Of a stretch of 14,987 bases of DNA, positions 1 to 9,151 are shown one piece after another. The notes below the pieces were generated by a model. That model did not search any database, was not told the origin of the DNA, and saw nothing but the letters and a program-made list of their open reading frames with translations. A program made the translations under genes and the position numbers. Position 1 is the stretch's first letter. The number at the start of each line of letters is the position of its first letter. The stretch lies in the NCBI GenBank assembly GCA_014925825.1, contig JACGCK010000555.1, positions 1 to 14,987 on the forward strand, written 5' to 3'. The stretch comes from Pholiota molesta (taxonomy: Eukaryota > Basidiomycota > Agaricomycetes > Agaricales > Strophariaceae).

Positions 1-43
1 ATGGAAGGAATGATGTGCTAAATTTGTATGCATGTTTTTATAG

Positions 44-1402
44 GCTTAACCACGTACGACTGCCTATTGGGTACTGGGCATTTGACGTATCGGCCGGAGA
101 ACCTTACATTCCAAGGGCAGCTTCCTTACCTCACGAAAGCAGTACTTGGGCAGGGAACCATGGCCTGAAGCTAATTGTTGATCTACACGGTAAGAAGGGC
201 TTGATACCCACCGACAATGATACTGAGATTACCTTCCATTCGCGTTTCATAGGAGCTCCTGGAAGTCAAAATGGGTCAGTCAAACGTGTTAAGAAGAATG
301 TGGACCCTTCGAATACTAAAATCGCTATAGATATGACAATTCAGGTCAAAGAATGAGTTCTCCGTACGTCTAATGCGCCTTTATATTTGGTCTGTAACTA
401 ATTTCTGGTCATTGAAAGGACATGGCAAACCCAACAAAGCAACATCGACCGCACGAAAGCAATTATAACAAAGCTTGGTTCGATGTTCGCAAACAATGTT
501 AACGTTGTACCTATTATTGCGCCGTTGAATGAGTATGTATTCGTTTGAGCCTTTATTATCTAACGCTAATTAATTCTCCTACAGACCTGCTGGTTATTTC
601 AGCAGCCAGATGCTTTCTGTGATCAAACAGGTTAGATATATGCGCGTTATCGATATAAGAGTTCATTATTGAGACTTACAATTAATACAGTACTGGTATG
701 ACAGTTATGGAACCATTCGGTGATTTGATCTGTGGCCATCCTTTGTTCTAGAATTGCTCATCATATTTTTGAAACAGATACCCCTTCGGAACCTCCCAAC
801 AAAGTAACCTCGCTGTTATGATTCACGATGCTTTCCAACCTCTCAGCTACTGGAACAACTTCATGCCTTCCCCAAACTGGCAGGGCGTTCTCGATACCCA
901 CATATACCAGATGTTCTCCGTCGCTGTAAGTCGCTTCTTGATCACCACCGACGGCAGTCGCTAAATAGTGTTTACACCTTTACAGGATAACCAAAAGACC
1001 AATGCTCAGCACATCTCAGCCGCATGCGCGCAGGCGAGCTCGCTGACGCCTCTCCCCTCTGGCTTGTGGTGGAGAGTGGACCCCCGCAGCGACGACTGCG
1101 CGAAGTACCTGAACGGCCGCGGCGTGGGCGCGCGCTACGACGGCTCCTACCCCGGCTCCACGCGCGTCGGCAGCTGCACGGGCCTCACCGGCAGCGCGTC
1201 GTCGTTCAGCGCGAGCTACAAGACGTTCTTGCGGCAGTACTGGGAGGCGCAGGTGATGTCGTACGAGAAGGGCGGGCAGGGGTGGATCCAGTGGACGTGG
1301 AAGGCGGAGAACGCGGATGAGTGGACGTACCAGGCTGGTCTGGCGAATGGGTGGATTCCGCAGAACCCGACCAGTTTCCAATACCCCAATATTTGCGGTT
1401 AA
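44..1402 (+). CDS. GH5_9 exo-beta-1,3-glucanase, 5' partial, with frame disruptions
   Basis: The 3' part of a gene for a secreted exo-1,3-beta-glucanase, a family that trims or remodels beta-1,3-glucan of the fungal wall. Exons: 44-189, 253-274, 331-363, 419-532, 585-630, 691-719, 778-925, 986-1402; the upstream exons lie outside the window. Family motifs in order: LNHVRLPIGYWAFDV, LKLIVDLHG, APGSQNG, DNSGQRM, VPIIAPLNEPAG (acid/base Glu), DTHIYQMFS, CAKYLNGRGVGARYDGSYPG, GWIQWTWKAENADEW and the terminal QYPNICG. Two stretches are out of frame. At 111-143 one extra and one missing base turn an expected QGQLPYLTKA-like segment into PRAASLPHES. At about 1050-1088 three missing bases remove the expected LWLVV-GEW nucleophile segment; LWLVV and EWTP can still be read in the other two frames. 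Both events restore the frame. Either these are assembly errors or the gene is a pseudogene. The family call is secure; functionality is not. Confidence 0.9.
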
Positions 1403-2217
1403 TGTTTTTTCGTCGAGGTTATACCCTGTACGTTCGATATGTTTTTATACACGAAGTCCTGTTTAGTCACTTGTTTTACGCTACGTCTGGTTAAATAATC
1501 TACTCCCGTCAAATCATCGGTCCTGGAGTCGTAGGTGGTCGTAAGATACTCCTGGTAGTGTCGTGGCAGAAGATAAAAGTAAGCGCCCAGCGAGCTCATT
1601 TCCTAATACGGACAAAAGGTGTTGCGCCCAGAATAGTCCTCTCATTGAGCCCTGCTGGTAAGAGCTCTTTCGCGTCAAATGGTACTAAAGTACGAAAAAC
1701 TAAACTCGTCGGGCTTCACGATATTGACTCTCCACTCAGTTCGTTGAACTGCCCTACTTCAACTACTTCAACGGGCGCTTATTAGTTATTTGCCAAGCTT
1801 TCAATACCTGGAAGATGGAGAACGCGATGAATGGTTCTTATTAGGCTGGTCTTGGCAAATGGTCGGATTCCACAGAATCCTGCGCAGAAGAGGGACGGGG
1901 TCTGGATATATCTGCAGACATTTCTACGACTGATAGTCAGAGGTTGATCAAGGTAAGTACAAATTATGAGGTGTTGGAGAGTCAAAGATAGGCCATATTT
2001 TGTTCATCCCGGCCGAGCGCCCGAAGGACACCGCACTCAAGTGGATCGTCGGCAACGAATTGACTAGACATACCTTTTACTTTACTTTGTTTACTTTGTG
2101 ATACGTCGTGAGACTTGCAGTGGGCGGAGTGCCAAGCTATGCTCAGCCAGCAGCCCGAAGCTCAATCAAATGTGGTAAAAGGTTTGATAGTAATAGTAGT
2201 CTGTCCACAATCTAGTA
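1403..2217. other. Intergenic region with gene remnants
   Basis: No intact gene is supported here. The stretch follows the glucanase stop and precedes the tRNA-like gene. It holds a decayed glucanase fragment (listed separately), a short low-complexity tract of repeated TTTACT/TTTG units around 2076-2099, and one coding-like patch at about 1985-2103 that reads PAERPKDTALKWIVGNELTR but has no start, no family I recognise and no convincing flanking splice sites. Confidence 0.6.
1801..1888 (+). pseudogene. Relic of a second GH5_9 glucanase copy (C-terminal fragment)
   Basis: The bases closely resemble 1297-1380 of the upstream glucanase, in the same orientation. In one frame they read TWKMENA, then after a stop AGLGKW, matching TWKAENADEWTYQAGLANGW of the upstream gene. 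The remaining DEW and IPQN equivalents fall in other frames, so the fragment carries a stop and several indels. By eye about three quarters of positions match. It lies some 500 bp downstream of the equivalent segment, consistent with an old tandem duplication now largely erased. No other part of the glucanase could be traced around it. Confidence 0.75.
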
Positions 2218-2320
2218 GCATTAATGGGGTAGTGGTACCTGGTCGTTGCCATGTCCGTTAAGTCTAAGAAGTACAAAAGCTGAAGCTCGACCCGCCGGGA
2301 GTTCGATTCTCTCTTAATGC
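2218..2320 (+). tRNA. tRNA-Gly(GCC)-like gene with a 35-nt intron
   Basis: The ends form a perfect 7-bp acceptor stem (GCATTAA / TTAATGC). The T arm GGGAG-TTCGATT-CTCTC pairs with one G-U and matches the B box. The anticodon stem GGTCG/CGACC is perfect and encloses loop TTGCCA plus T with anticodon GCC at 2248-2250, interrupted after position 37 by an intron at 2252-2286, the standard place for a nuclear tRNA intron. The D arm GGGT-AGTGGT-ACCT matches the A box, but the region between acceptor and anticodon stems is about two nucleotides shorter than in typical tRNA-Gly and base 26 appears absent. It could be a pseudogene or carry an assembly deletion like those in nearby genes. CCA is not encoded, as expected for a nuclear gene. 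Confidence 0.65.
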
Positions 2321-2347
2321 ATGCGAAGTTGCTCCATTGGAACAGAA

Positions 2348-2353
2348 TTTTTT
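2348..2353 (+). terminator. RNA polymerase III T6 terminator
   Basis: A run of six T on the coding strand begins 28 nt after the last tRNA base. It is the first run of four or more T downstream and fits pol III termination with a short 3' trailer. Confidence 0.55.
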
Positions 2354-2440
2354 GAACACATTGCACAATTTACGCATGTTTGTGGCATCGCTGCGGCTGG
2401 ATTGTTCAGGTCCAAGCAGCTCGGCTCACTATGCATTAAG

Positions 2441-2623
2441 AAGGAGGTCGATGGTATTGTCTTCGAAGTAGATTGCCAGATGATCTTCGTTAAGCCCGGT
2501 GCCGATGTCGATATCGGTCAGCCCTCCCGTTTTACGAAATGTGACCTTGTCGAGCTCAACAAGAGAAAATAGGCGCCAACCCCTCCGCAGAGGAAAGGAT
2601 GAAGCGCTTGAAGAGGGAACACA
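2441..2623 (+). pseudogene. TCTP fragment, two exons, truncated at both ends
   Basis: This is a piece of the translationally controlled tumour protein homologue, a small cytosolic protein linked to translation and growth control. Exon 2441-2516 reads KEVDGIVFEVDCQMIFVKPG then ADVDI, a near-canonical N-terminal TCTP stretch. A normal 56-nt GT-AG intron (2517-2572) joins in phase to ANPSAE, followed after one missing base (near 2590) by KDEALEEGTH. The first ~20 residues of TCTP are absent upstream, where the tRNA gene and unrelated sequence lie. The expected VNNVV...FRLQ...GYMKAVK remainder is absent downstream. Retention of the intron argues against retrotransposition and for duplication or rearrangement of genomic DNA. 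A functional TCTP gene is expected elsewhere in the genome. Confidence 0.8.
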
Positions 2624-2918
2624 CCGAACTAAAACACCGACTATTAATAGCTACCCATGTACAGATTAGGGACTTATTACCGTTTCAAGAAGTCCAACTA
2701 GCCGAGGTATGTATGACAAACATCGAGATCACTATTGGGACGCTACCACATTCGTTCCTGTACAGACAACTTTATCCCACAAAGGCCCAAAACTGGATTC
2801 CTATTCAGATTATACACAAAAATATCGTACTTCTAGATTCTTCTACGAAGGTGGGTATTAAAATCAAAGCTCAGGCGCCCAGCGTTCCACCTAGATCCCT
2901 AAAATCGACGGTTAAAGC
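2624..2918. other. Gap between TCTP fragment and carrier 3' end
   Basis: No recognised gene. The forward frame at 2670-2861 is open for 63 codons and looks coding-like (for example RDHYWDATTFVPVQTTLSHK) but begins after a stop, has no evident start and matches no family I know. The right edge contains the 3' flank of the convergent carrier gene. Confidence 0.5.
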
Positions 2919-4560
2919 CTATAGGCCGTCAAGGCCGTCAAGGTCGTCTACGAGGTCCCGGTCGCGGGTTGCCTTGTATAGGTTCACGATGATGTCGTTC
3001 GCGGTGAGGGTGATGATCCTACATGTGGCGTCAGAAATATATTAGAAAAAACAATAGTCAAAGTTTGAGGACACGAAAACTGACGTGTGGGGTGCGATAC
3101 GCATAAAGTGAGCCGTTGAACCTGGACGTTCACAGTGGATTAGATATGTATTCAGGATTTGGCTTCGGAGAGAAGGGCGTGGACAAACCTTTGTACCACC
3201 CGCGAACGCCCTCTATCTTGAAAGTCTTCCACAGGCAATCTATGGGGTTCTTATATAGAGCTCCTCTCAGTTTTCCATCCGGCCAACGATAGTGGGTTGG
3301 TTATACATCCGCGTCAGAGCCTGGTAGGAGAAAGCAGTGAGATATGGATTTATGGGGATGATATAGGAATGGGCTGACGGTATCGGCAGGTTGCATTGCA
3401 AGGCACTATGCAATTGGGGTTTTAATATTAGGAGTGAATGGCGAGAGTGCTGGGGACGTACGACGCAGGCTCCTGACACGGTACTGCTGACAAGGAAGGT
3501 CCATGTGCTGTTTGCCGGGAGGATGTCGTGCTTGACTAATTGGCCTTTGGTAAAATTATAACTGGGCAGTTGTACCTAATAATAAATGTGTTTAGTTAGC
3601 CACTATATTGTGACGAGCTAGGCCACTTACAGAAGAACCCATCGAAGTTCTTAGGATGGCGGCATCGATTCCGCGGACCAGACCTCTTGCACCCTCTGCG
3701 CGGAAGATCGTAGCAAAGGCATCGACTGCGCTCTTATAGTTGTGCTGAGCACCGACTGGTAGGGCTGGTGAATATGCCTAGCAATTTGGGTTTAGAAAGA
3801 ATGCTATTGTTTAACACATCTCGCCGACCTGCATCCGAGCCTTAATCAGGAAGAGAGGATTTCCGAGAGAAGCTGCGTGATATGGTTAACCCAAAATTTA
3901 TACGTTGATTGGGGTTGACATACCTCCAACAGCTCCGCTGGTGGCTCCCGCAAATACGGAAGTATATGTGATCTGCTCATCGGCCGAACGTCCAATAAAT
4001 TTGTTGATACTTCTCCGAAAGGGTTCGTAGAATCCTGCCGTGGGGGTTCATGCAAAGATAACATAGAGAGACACGGAAATACTTACCTAGCCTCGAGCCA
4101 TTTAGCAGGATCTGAGAGGGGTGTTAGGACATGCGGAAGTGTCGGAAGTGTCCTAGGACAAGAATAACATGGTTCTTACTTGATACGCGTACTGTTAATA
4201 TGATAAGTACAGCGCATACGGAGGAAAGAAATCCACTCACAGCAGGTGGCAATCCCCTCTGAATTCCCCGCAAACCCTCGTGCTTCCATGTTTTGGCAAG
4301 GACGTCAATAGCGTTGTTGTACACCTTCTTCCCACCCCCCTTGGTCAGCTCACCCTGGAGCTGCAGCCGCGTCTTTGCGACCTCAGCCGGGTTCGATACG
4401 GTGACCTAGACATATGTCGAGAAGCGTACTGCGTCAGTGACGGCGGCATATTTTGGACGTGGGGTGGACGCACCGCGATACAAGCTGCAATACCGCCGCA
4501 GATGAAGCCTTCTAGAGTCGACACGGGACGGCCCTTTTTTAGTGGAGGGGCTGTAGACAT
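2919..4560 (-). CDS. OAC1: Mitochondrial carrier, Oac1-type (oxaloacetate/sulfate/malonate)
   Basis: Inner-membrane carrier of the SLC25 family, about 333 residues, close to the family's usual size. Twelve exons, transcript order: 4560-4474, 4405-4241, 4191-4180, 4111-4087, 4034-3924, 3872-3829, 3777-3631, 3575-3462, 3405-3379, 3320-3189, 3121-3085, 3018-2919. The start is the ATG of MSTAPPLKKGRPVST. The three carrier repeats show SNPAEVAKTRLQLQG, GNPLFLIKARMQ and MQPADTALTRMYNQ. The last two resemble yeast Oac1 (GSPLFLVKTR, MNPWDVILTRIYNQ), which supports the Oac1/SLC25A34-35 subgroup; exact substrate is inferred. GIQRGLPPA and GLVRGIDAAILRT close repeats 1 and 2. Exon 3 is only 12 nt (YAYQ) and restores the conserved LPPAYAYQILLNGSR join. 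One base is missing near 3281-3284 (GTTGGCCGG instead of a VGPDGKLRG codon series), breaking the frame; probably an assembly error. The C-terminus ends in a small DGLDGL repeat. Confidence 0.92.
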
Positions 4561-4747
4561 TGAGTGCCCCGGTGGCCTGCTCCTGGCGCTGCTGAAAATG
4601 AAACGGAAAAAGAAAGAATCAGGGGAGCTTGAGCTTGCGGCAGTCCGATCAGAGGTCGCGTGATGGGTGGGGAATATTGGAATGTGAGATGGCGCGACGG
4701 TCACCGGACGCGACTGTGCTCTCCTCGTCAGCCAACATGATCTAACA
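4561..4747. promoter_or_regulatory. Divergent promoter between carrier and sorting-nexin genes
   Basis: The two start codons face away from each other with 187 bp between them, so both promoters must lie in this stretch or overlap the neighbour. An inverted CCAAT (ATTGG) is present at 4677-4681, a common binding site for the HAP/CBF complex. I see no clear TATA box. Shared regulation is an inference from the layout alone. Confidence 0.5.
4737..4745 (+). promoter_or_regulatory. Two-codon uORF before the sorting-nexin start
   Basis: ATG ATC TAA ends two bases before the ATG chosen for the downstream protein. If the transcript starts upstream of it, ribosomes would meet Met-Ile-stop just before the main start. 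The start site is not visible, so whether it is transcribed is unknown. Confidence 0.35.
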
Positions 4748-7700
4748 ATGCCCAGCCCCTCCAACACCCAGGTCGTCGTCCTCGTCGCCGTCCTCGCCGT
4801 CGTCCTCCCCATCATCTCACGCGCCATATCGTCCCCAATTACCCTCCTGCTGATATCTCCTCTTGTTCTTGTTTTCCTTGCTTTTGTTTATCTATTGCTT
4901 TCTATCTATCTAGGATGGTATCTCGATGTCCATAGGACACACCCACACCCAAATTATCTCCAGCATGCCGCGCGACCTTTTGCCTTCTCTACACCAGCAG
5001 CTTGGCAGGCTGTGCTCACCCGTTCGCAATGGTCGCAGAACACGCCAAAGGCCCTACCACCACTCTATCCGGAATCCCTTGAGGTGTCTGATGCACTGAA
5101 TGATATTATCACGATGGCCATCAGGGACTTTGTGTCCAGCTGGTATACCAGCATCTCGAGCTCGCCCTCCTTCCCTATTGCCGTCTCATCCGTCGTTCAT
5201 GCCTCCCTGCAGCAGCTCAACCAACGAGCCTCGGCAATCGACCTCTCGTCACTCATCGTCAAACGCATACTGCCCAAAGTCACTGCACACATCGACCAGT
5301 TCCGCGAGTCCGAAGTCGCTCTCCGCGGCGCAGGTCTCGAGCGACGGCTGACGCAATCCGAGGAGCTGGACCTTCTTCTCGCGAGCAGATACGCTACCAA
5401 AGGCGTCAAAATCCACCCTGCGGTCGAGAACCTTTCCACCACATTTACGCGACAGACGGAAGAGATGCATCTCAGGCACTTGGTCGATAGGGCCTTGCCG
5501 TATATTCTACCGCCCAAGGAACGAATAGCAAGGCCTTGAAGATTGTCGTTAGGGAAATTGTGACCTGCTCAGTGCTGTTTCCTCTAGTGGAAATGGTGGC
5601 TGACCCCGATTTCTGGAACAGAACGATTGACCAAGTGGTAAGGGTGTTTATCAGACATTGCTTTGGACCCACTGACAGGTGTGACATTTAGGCAGGAGCT
5701 GCTATTCACCAACAGTAAGAAGCATCTTCCGCCTTATTATTCGTGGTCAACTCATGTCAAAATTCTAGGCAACTGATATCCAAAGTCCGGAATGTGCTAG
5801 ATGCTCAATCACCGCGGCATAAAAATCGGGTTGCTTCTTCGAGCTCGGTCGCTGCAAGCCCCACAGAGAAAATTACGATTCGTACCAACGCGCGTCAGTT
5901 TGAGTCATTCCTACGCAGTCTCACCACCACATCTTCTCTGTTGGACGCGCGTCGATTGAAAAATGACATTGTCGGGGAAATAAGACGAACTCGGTTGCTC
6001 TTAGGTTCGTGGATTTACGCTATGATGATTGAATATTAACCTTATAGATGCACAGCAAATCATGAGAAGGAGGACTGGATCGACGGCGAAAAGACAGAGG
6101 ATGTCGTGGCTTTCCTTGATAGATTATACACAGCAAAGCGGAAAGTCGAAGATCGTATCGTGGTTCTCGGCGGTGAAGACAGTTCAGTGAGTATAATTTT
6201 GTGCCATGACCACGCCAACGGTCACTGATAGTTGAAATAGAGACAGACCACTATCCAAGAAGACGGTCCGAAATCCGTCTCTTTGAGAGACATTCTCAGG
6301 AATCCCAACTCGCTGTCGTATTTCATGGAATTTATGGATCGACGACATCGTTCACTGCCTGTACAGTTCTGGCTCACAGTTGAAAGTTTCAAAAATCCCC
6401 TTGAAAGTGTCGACTCCGACAGCTCAGGCGACGAAGAAGAAATCATCCAAGATCCCTCGACCTCTGTCACAGTCAAAGAAGACATATCCATGATCAACGA
6501 CCTCTATTTTCTGGACGGAAAGACGCAGGTATCCTTAGCGGCGATATCGAAGAAACACGTCGACGCAGTCCGAGAATTCGCATACGACGCGAGCCCCTCC
6601 ATCGAAGCGCAGAGGAAAGTCCGGCGCAGCGTGCTCCGCGCACAGAAGCAGGTCGAGCGCGACATGGAGCAGGACTTTGAAGAATTCGAGCGCTCGGAGC
6701 TGTGGTTCCGCGCCATCGGCGACGCGGGCTTCACGGCGAGCAAGGCGCCGGCGGACCCGTTCGAGCGGCAGCTGCGCGAGGGCGTGGGATTGCCCCCGCG
6801 CACGCTGGAGCGCACGCCGCTTTCGCCGTCGGTGCAGTCGAAGCACAATATTGCGCCTGCGCGCTACGACCAGAACGCGGTCTTCGGCATGCAGCGCACG
6901 GTCAGCGCAAACTCGGGGCGGTCTCTGCACTCCAAAATGTCGAACTCAAGCGCGAGCGCGGTGAATGCGCCGTATACACCCTCGAATATCGAGGTCCTGA
7001 TGTCGCCCATATCGGAGGGGCCCTCCTCGGAGCCTGCACGTGCACCGTTGTTTGACGACCCGGAGGACGAGATGCAGCGCGCGGAGGAGAAGCGGATGGA
7101 GGCAATCCACGCTGCGCTGACGGATATCATGGCGCTCGAGCAGGAGCGCTCCGCCGCGCGGCCGACGTTGGGCGAGCGGAATGCGGAGCCGCTGTTCAAG
7201 TCCCTCCGCCTCTCCGAGCGCCCGAAGCGGCAGGCAGCGCAAAGTGCCATGTTCGAGGACGGCGCTGGCGACGCTGACCTGGACGACGCGGACCAGGAAG
7301 GCGTCGCGGACGAGCCCGGGTCCTTCCAGCTCGCCGCGCCCGGCGACCTGCAGCTCTCGCACGAGATCGCGCGCCTCGGGGAGAACATCGCACACCTCGA
7401 GGCGCAGGACGCGATGCTCGACACGCTGATCAAGAAGGCGGAGCTGACGGGGGACACGCAGGAGCTGCGGCTGCTGACGCGCTCGAAGAGCGCGATGGCG
7501 CGCGAGCGGCGGGAGCTGCAGTTTCAGAAGCAGCAGTACGAGCAGCAGGAGAGCGCGAACCGGCTCGTGTCGGACCGCACGCGCGTGAGCATCGTCAACT
7601 CCGCGGTCGCGGAGGAGGGCGGGCGGTCCGTCGTGAGGTATCTGGTGGAGGTGCAGCAGCTCGGTCCGGATGGGAGCTTTGCGAGCGGCTGGGTGATTGC

Positions 7701-8888
7701 GCGGCGGTATAATGAGTTTCTGAATATGCATAATAAGCTGAAGGAGCGGTATGTGCTGGTGAAGAACTTGGACTTTCCTGGGAAGAGGCTCGTCGCGGCG
7801 CTCTCGGGGAGCTTTTTGGATACGAGGAGGGTTTCGCTGGAGAAATATCTTCAGGTGAGGTTTTCTTTTCTCCGTTTCGTAGGTCTTGTGCTGAAGGGAA
7901 TTTGGCAGAGCGTCATCGCCATACCCATTGTCTGTGAGAGCGAGGAACTGCGCACCTTCCTCTCTCGCGACTCGCCCTTCATGGCCGCCGCGCACAGTCA
8001 CGAGAACGCGGCCTCCAAAGCGTCGACGCCCTTCTCCGGCACCAACCTCGTGCGGAACGTGTACCGCTCCGTCGCGGAGAGCATCGACGACATGTTCTTC
8101 GGGCCGTCGATGCTCGACGTCATGATCCAGCGGCTGACGCGGCAGGCGGCCGAGTTCACGGGCATCGTCGGCTCGGGCATCAACGACGAGGACCTCGTCG
8201 CGCAGGCGCTCGGCGCATCGGGCAAGGCCGCCGGCGAGGCGACGCTGATGAAGCTCTCGGGCGACCTCAAGCCGCTCGAGGGCGAGACGTCGACGTCGAC
8301 GTTCTCGGCGCCGATATGCGACCTCATCCTCGCGGTGTTCGAGCTGAACAAGAAGAATAATTGGCTGAGGCGGCAGGCGATTGTGATCATTCTGCAGCAG
8401 GTGCTTGGGGCACGATTGAGCGGAAGATCCGGGAGAATGTGAGGGGCTTGCTAAGTGAGCGCCGCTTGCTGTCGTATATTAGCTTGCTCCGCGATAATCT
8501 GTGGCCTGGCGGGAAACTCAAGCCACCAGGCCCACCGCGGAGCACGGAGGAGAAGATTCGGACGCGCGATGAAGCTAATAGAAAGCTGTCCTCTCTCGTT
8601 CCTGGTATGTCGTGCACAACTTCTATTCGTCGTCTTTTTGTCTTATTGAATCGTAATTTCAAGATCTCGCCGCAAATATGATCGGGCGCTCTAACGCCCG
8701 ACGGGTGCTCGCAGGATATTCGCCGTCCTTCAAAACCGGCGGCTCAACCAACATATCGCATATACTATCATCGATGAGGTTAGTTTCCGTTATGCCAATG
8801 TGAAGATACACAAGACTGATTATTCATGGTTTGCGGCTAGCTTTTCGTTGCGCTATTCCCAGAAGCCGCGAACGATCCCAATCCATAA
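4748..8888 (+). CDS. MDM1: Mdm1/SNX13-type PXA-RGS-PX-Nexin_C sorting nexin
   Basis: Membrane-tethered sorting nexin of the Mdm1/SNX13/14/25 family, which links the ER to the vacuole or endosome and binds phosphoinositide through PX. Exons: 4748-5637, 5692-5714, 5769-6004, 6056-6186, 6241-7854, 7909-8604, 8664-8778, 8841-8888; about 1251 residues. Order: two hydrophobic segments (residues ~9-55); PXA domain (~80-310, with DFVSSWYTSIS and VADPDFWNR); RGS domain (from ~440, SLRDILRNPNSLSYFMEFMD); acidic and low-complexity linker; coiled coil (~795-870); PX domain (~870-985, ARRYNEFLNMH, LDFPGKRL); Nexin_C (~1040-1200, SLLRDNLWPGGKL), ending LFVALFPEAANDPNP. Three single bases are missing, each shifting the frame in conserved sequence: near 5522 (PPKER-NSKAL), in the G run 8407-8410 (LGGTIERK) and near 8711-8716 (before IFAVLQNRRLN). 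Assembly error is likelier than loss because conservation resumes perfectly each time. The intron 7855-7908 is a stop-free multiple of three. Confidence 0.93.
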
Positions 8889-9151
8889 ATATTATTTCTG
8901 CATAACACACATCACTAACGAGCCATCTTCAAAAACAAATCATGGCCACCTTACGACTCATATACGCCACTTCATGACCCCGGATAATGTACCTCTGTAT
9001 TAGTATAACGAATGTATAGTAAATGCTTCATTAATTTTAGCCTGCCACAGATTCGAGTATTTAAGCACAACGGCCACATCCACGGCCGTCTTGCTATGGC
9101 GATGTTAACCTGCTCATTCCTCTGTACATGTTTGATCCAATGGTACATGTT
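8889..9151. other. Convergent intergenic region
   Basis: The sorting-nexin and HET genes end tail to tail with 263 bp between their stops. The sequence is AT-rich and presumably holds both 3' ends; no gene, repeat or structured RNA is evident. Confidence 0.5.

Noticed and set aside
2926..2950. Tandem GCCGTCAAG units as a possible repeat element
   Set aside because: They encode the DGLDGL tail of the carrier protein, so they are coding repeats of only two to three units.
6946..8001. 351-codon open frame on the minus strand
   Set aside because: It lies opposite GC-rich exons of the sorting-nexin gene; its arginine- and leucine-rich translation is typical of an antisense shadow and has no domain.
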